Origin: Tropicibacter alexandrii
GTDB taxonomy: Bacteria; Pseudomonadota; Alphaproteobacteria; Rhodobacterales; Rhodobacteraceae
Length of the DNA stretch: 64,000 nucleotides
Assembly: GCF_003667315.2 (NCBI RefSeq)
Contig: NZ_RCTZ02000005.1
Location: 186,001-250,000, forward strand
Direction: 5' to 3'
In this document: positions 60,636-64,000 of the stretch, piece by piece
How the letters are laid out: each line of letters starts with the position of its first letter
Position numbering within the stretch: position 1 is the first letter of the stretch
The notes under the pieces: model-generated
Told to the model about the DNA's origin: nothing
What the model saw: only the letters and a program-made list of their open reading frames with translations
Databases searched by the model: none
Position numbers and translations under genes: made by a program

Positions 60636-61802
60636 ATGGCGTTGCATGGTCTCAATATTGCCGTTCTGGGCGGCGGCATCGGCGGTCTGGCGGCGGCGCT
60701 GGTGCTTCGGGCGCGCGGCGCGGATGTGCGCGTGCTGGAGCAGGCCGATGCGATCCGCGAGGTCGGCGCCGGCATCCAGATTTCGCCCAACGGCTTGCGC
60801 GTGCTCGAGGCGCTGGGGCTGGGGCAGGGCTTTCGCCGGATTTCCGTGCCGGGGCAGGCGGTCAGCTTGCGCGATTACCGGGCGGGGCGCGAAGTGCTGC
60901 GCATGGACCTGAGCGGGCTGGCCACGGGGCAGGAATACCGCTTCGTGCACCGCGCCGACCTGATCGACCTGCTGGCCGGGGCCGCGCGCGATGCGGGCGT
61001 GCAGATCCGGCTCTTGCAAAAGGCGCGCTCCGTCGTGCCGGGCCCGCGCCCCGAGGTCCAGCTGTGCACGGGCGACAGCGTCCATGCCGATTTGGTCATC
61101 GGTGCCGATGGCCTGCATTCGGTCCTGCGCCCCGTGCTGAACGGCCCGGCCAACCCGTTCTTCACCGGTCAGGTGGCATGGCGCGCCGTGGTGCGCAACA
61201 CCGTCGGCCACCCGAACGAGGCGCACGTTCATATGGGGCCGGGCCGCCACATGGTCAGCTATCCGCTGCGCGGCGGTGAGTTCGTCAACATCGTCGCGGT
61301 CGAGGAACGCAAGGGCTGGGTCGACGAGGGCTGGTCCCATACCGATGACGCGGCCAACCTGCGCCGCGCCTTTGCGGGCTTTGGCGGCATGGTGCCGGAG
61401 CTGCTGGCACATGTCTCCGACCCGGGTTTGTGGGGCCTGTTCCGCCATCCGGTGGCCGAGGTCTGGCACGGGCAGGGCGTGGCGCTGCTGGGCGATGGCG
61501 CGCATCCGACGCTGCCCTTTCTGGCGCAGGGGGCGAATATGGCGCTCGAAGATGCGTGGGTGCTGGGCGATGTTCTGGCGCGCAGCGGTGCTGCCGGGCT
61601 GGACGACTACCAGACCCGCCGCCGCCCCCGCGTGTCCCGTGCCATCGAGACGGCCAATGGCAATGCGTGGAAATACCATCTGCGCAACCCGCTGATCCGC
61701 GGCGTCGCGCATCTGGGTCTTGGCCTGATCGGTCGCGTGGCGCCGGACAAGATGCTGCACCAGTTTGACTGGCTCTATACCCATGACGTGACCCGCCCTT
61801 AA
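60636..61802 (+). CDS. FAD-dependent monooxygenase, salicylate/3-hydroxybenzoate hydroxylase-like
   Basis: A 388-residue class A flavoprotein monooxygenase. The FAD motifs are IAVLGGGIGGLAAALVLRAR, the DG motif DLVIGADGLHSVLRP, and GDGAHPTLPFLAQGANMALE. The closest families hydroxylate aromatic acids such as salicylate or 3-hydroxybenzoate; the substrate cannot be fixed. No other aromatic degradation gene is near. It is followed, after 57 bp, by xdhC and a molybdopterin-binding gene. Confidence 0.88.
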   Translation: MALHGLNIAVLGGGIGGLAAALVLRARGADVRVLEQADAIREVGAGIQISPNGLRVLEALGLGQGFRRISVPGQAVSLRDYRAGREVLRMDLSGLATGQEYRFVHRADLIDLLAGAARDAGVQIRLLQKARSVVPGPRPEVQLCTGDSVHADLVIGADGLHSVLRPVLNGPANPFFTGQVAWRAVVRNTVGHPNEAHVHMGPGRHMVSYPLRGGEFVNIVAVEERKGWVDEGWSHTDDAANLRRAFAGFGGMVPELLAHVSDPGLWGLFRHPVAEVWHGQGVALLGDGAHPTLPFLAQGANMALEDAWVLGDVLARSGAAGLDDYQTRRRPRVSRAIETANGNAWKYHLRNPLIRGVAHLGLGLIGRVAPDKMLHQFDWLYTHDVTRP

Positions 61803-61859
61803 GTCGGGGGAGACACCGCCGACAGGCGTGCTAGGGTGCGCGCAAAAGGGAGGCGAGAT

Positions 61860-62828
61860 ATGGATATCGCAGACGGGATTCCCGAAAAGGCATTGGAGTG
61901 GCACCGCGCGGGCAAGGGCGCGGTTCTGGCCACGGTGGTGCAGACATGGGGCAGCGCGCCGCGCCGCGTGGGCTCTCAACTGGCGATTTCGGGCGATGCC
62001 GAGATCGAAGGCTCTGTTTCCGGCGGCTGCGTCGAAGGCGCGGTGATCGTCGAGGCTTTGGAAGCGCTGGAGGCGGGCGAGCTGCGCGAGTTGGAATTCG
62101 GGGTGTCGGATCAGGATGCCTTTGCCGTGGGGCTGGCCTGTGGCGGCACGATCCGGGTGATCGTCGAACCCGTGGGCGCCGTGATGCCCGAGACCCTGCT
62201 GGCCGATATGGTCGAGGCCCGCGCCAAGCGGCAGGCTGTGGCCTATGTGGTCGATCTGGACACCGGCGCGCGCCACCTTGCCCGCGACGGCTATCAGCAG
62301 CGGTTCCGCATGGACCGCTCCGGCTTCGAGGAAGAGACGCGCACCTTTGTCTGCATCCACAACCCGCCCTTGCGGCTGATCGTGGTGGGCGCGGTGCATA
62401 TCGCGCAGGCCCTGCTGCCCATGGCGCGGATCGCGGGCTATGACCCGGTGATCATCGACCCGCGCGAGACATTCGGATCGGCTGCGCGCTTTCCCGGCGA
62501 GACCATCCTTGACGACTGGCCCGACGAGGCGATCGACAAGCTGGGCCTCGATCCCGGCACCGCGCTGGTGCTGCTGACCCATGACCCGAAACTCGACGAC
62601 CCGGCGCTCTTGCGCGCGCTGCGCTCGGACGTGTTCTATATCGGGGCGCTCGGGTCGACGCGGACCCATGCCAAGCGCGTCACCCGCCTCGAAGAGGCCG
62701 GGTTTACGCCTGACGAAATTGCCCGCATCCACGGCCCCATCGGCCTTGATATCGGCGCGTCCGGCCCGTCGGAAATCGCCGTCTCGATCCTTGCGGAAAT
62801 GACCCGCGTGCTGAGGAAAGGCGCATGA
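61860..62828 (+). CDS. XdhC-family molybdenum cofactor insertion/sulfuration factor
   Basis: A 322-residue protein from the ATG giving MDIADGIPEKALEWHRAGKG, with GGGAGG before it. The N-terminal XdhC/CoxI domain contains VVQTWGSAPRRVGSQLAISG, SVSGGCVEGAVIVEA and GLACGGTIRV. The C-terminal Rossmann-like XdhC_C domain contains LIVVGAVHIAQAL and DVFYIGALGSTRTHAKR. It delivers sulfurated molybdenum cofactor to xanthine-dehydrogenase-family enzymes. Overlaps the next gene by 4 nt. Confidence 0.9.
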   Translation: MDIADGIPEKALEWHRAGKGAVLATVVQTWGSAPRRVGSQLAISGDAEIEGSVSGGCVEGAVIVEALEALEAGELRELEFGVSDQDAFAVGLACGGTIRVIVEPVGAVMPETLLADMVEARAKRQAVAYVVDLDTGARHLARDGYQQRFRMDRSGFEEETRTFVCIHNPPLRLIVVGAVHIAQALLPMARIAGYDPVIIDPRETFGSAARFPGETILDDWPDEAIDKLGLDPGTALVLLTHDPKLDDPALLRALRSDVFYIGALGSTRTHAKRVTRLEEAGFTPDEIARIHGPIGLDIGASGPSEIAVSILAEMTRVLRKGA

Positions 62829-63820
62829 AATTCGGCCCGGTTCCTCTGGATCAGGCGGTGGGCGCGGTGCTGGCGCATTCCGTCGCGCTGCCCGATGGAC
62901 GGCTGAAAAAGGGCACGGTGCTGACGCCCGATGACCTTGGACCCTTGGAGGCTGCCGGCTTTGCCGAGGTGATCGCCGCGCGACTGGAACCGGGCGACAT
63001 CGCAGAGGACGCCGCCGCCGAGCGTCTGGCCCATGCGCTGGTCCCCGACCCCGCGCGCGCCGGGCTGAAGCTGGGCCGCGCCGCAACGGGCCGGGTCAAC
63101 ATCACGGCGACCGCGCCGGGTGTCGCGGAGATCCTTGCTGACCGTATCCACGCGCTCAATGCGCTGCATCCGATGATCACCGTCGCGACGGTGCCGAAAT
63201 GGCAGCGCATGGACGCACGCGGCATGGTGGCGACGGTCAAGATCATCTCTTATGCCGTGCCCGAGGCTGCGCTCGATGCTGCGTGTCTTGCGGGGCAGGG
63301 GGCGTTGCGTCTGCGGCCCGTCACCTGCAGGCAGGCCGAACTGATCCAGACCACGGTCGACGACAACGAGAAGCTCACCGACAAGGGGCATCGCGTGACA
63401 GAGGCGCGCCTATCGCGCATGGGATGCGCGCTTGCCGCGCCCAATATCGTGCCGCACCGGCTTGAGCCGCTGACCAAGGCGATCCGCGCCTCGACAGCCG
63501 AAATCGTGCTGATCCTGACCGGCTCGGCCACCTCCGACCTGCACGATGTGGCGCCCGAAGCGGTGCGCAAAGCGGGCGGAGAGGTCACGTATTATGGCAT
63601 GCCCGTCGATCCCGGCAACCTGCTGTTCTACGGCACGCTGGGCGAGCGCCCCGTGATTGGTCTGCCGGGTTGCGCCCGCGCCCCGGCCCTGAACGGCGCC
63701 GACTGGGTGCTGGAACGGCTGCTCTGCGGCGTCCCTGTCACGCCGCGCGACATTGCCGCCATGGGCGTTGGCGGCCTGCTCAAGGAAATCCCCGCGCGGG
63801 GCCGTCTGCGCGAAGGCTGA
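62825..63820 (+). CDS. molybdopterin-binding protein (MoaB/Mog-like domain)
   Basis: A 331-residue protein. The C-terminal half carries the MPT-binding fold: LILTGSATSDLHDVAPEAVR is the conserved TGSxSxxDxxD-like motif, then VTYYGMPVDPGNLLFYGTLG and PVIGLPGCARAPALN. It is coupled to xdhC (ATGA) and probably binds or prepares the cofactor for the same enzyme. The usual third partner, a MobA-like nucleotidyltransferase, is not seen in the window. Confidence 0.85.
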   Translation: MKFGPVPLDQAVGAVLAHSVALPDGRLKKGTVLTPDDLGPLEAAGFAEVIAARLEPGDIAEDAAAERLAHALVPDPARAGLKLGRAATGRVNITATAPGVAEILADRIHALNALHPMITVATVPKWQRMDARGMVATVKIISYAVPEAALDAACLAGQGALRLRPVTCRQAELIQTTVDDNEKLTDKGHRVTEARLSRMGCALAAPNIVPHRLEPLTKAIRASTAEIVLILTGSATSDLHDVAPEAVRKAGGEVTYYGMPVDPGNLLFYGTLGERPVIGLPGCARAPALNGADWVLERLLCGVPVTPRDIAAMGVGGLLKEIPARGRLREG

Positions 63821-63903
63821 CCCGCACGATATCTCTTGTGTTTACCGCAGTTTAACACGGGGCCTGTAGCGTCTGCCTGCTTTCGGTGGACGGGGATGCG
63901 CAC

Positions 63904-64000
63904 GTGTACAAGCTTGCCGTTTATGACTGGACGCAGGTCTCCACCCCGGCTGCGCTGACGCCTGCCAACCTCGCGAACGACACCAATGGCAACGACCCGT
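63904..64000 (+). CDS. start of a gene running off the right edge
   Basis: A GTG with GGGGA about 8 nt upstream opens a frame VYKLAVYDWTQVSTPAALTP that is still open at base 64000 (32 codons). The Asp/Asn-rich continuation ANLANDTNGNDP resembles the N-termini of Rhodobacterales RTX or Hint-domain surface proteins. Too short to be sure. Confidence 0.45.
   Translation, partial: MYKLAVYDWTQVSTPAALTPANLANDTNGNDP

Overview
The window is GC-rich and reads as a chromosome segment of a marine-type Rhodobacterales (Roseobacter/Rhodobacter group, Alphaproteobacteria). The evidence is a circularly permuted two-piece tmRNA with an ANDN tag, a DksA with one cysteine, an edd-eda Entner-Doudoroff operon, large TRAP transporter permeases, an alpha-type SspB, the RHH/DUF4169 gene pair, and RTX proteins. 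Genes are dense, often with 4-8 nt stop/start overlaps. No prophage, IS element or CRISPR array was seen.

Layout. 0-3.2 kb: end of a DUF2189 membrane protein, a Rieske oxygenase with a small partner and an XRE regulator, and a small conserved protein. 3.2-6.1 kb: ilvI-ilvN preceded by a leader peptide (METLLVIV...) and a terminator/antiterminator pair, which is a transcription attenuator. 6.1-13.2 kb: a NarL-type two-component pair divergent from a TRAP transporter of the TakP type. 13.4-20 kb: Bpt, an RDD protein, a DUF2852 protein with twin palindromes upstream, a YbaK-type deacylase, GlnE, and four back-to-back TTCGAA-centred palindromes. 19.6-28.9 kb: edd-eda with a GntR-like operator, a lipoprotein, an RlmI-type methyltransferase with an overlapping PIN gene, an orphan ABC ATPase, RHH-DUF4169, FumC, SspB and an NTF2-like protein. 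29.0-29.4 kb: two-piece tmRNA.

30-41 kb is the most unusual part. A 1129-residue SAM-domain/class III cyclase/ATPase regulator converges on, and overlaps, a five-gene minus-strand operon: BBE-type FAD oxidoreductase, LodA-like N-terminal half, LodA-like C-terminal half fused to a VioB-like ferritin-like domain, radical SAM/SPASM enzyme, and FAD monooxygenase with a PqqD-like tail. I read this as a protein-derived quinone (CTQ-type) oxidase system in which the LodA homologue is split in two and both a radical SAM enzyme and a RiPP-recognition-like flavoprotein are available for maturation. This is the best candidate for an undescribed system.

41.4-64 kb: tRNA-Asn, an SbcC/SbcD-like (YhaN/YhaO) pair, a stand-alone receiver, idi-psd-pss isoprenoid/phospholipid genes, a 1025-residue RTX protein with a 134-residue internal duplication, a chemoreceptor, a VWA (CoxE-like) protein and a separate MoxR ATPase, a DUF2927 lipoprotein operon, an AEC transporter, DksA, an aromatic-type FAD monooxygenase, XdhC and a molybdopterin-binding protein, and the start of another gene at the right edge.
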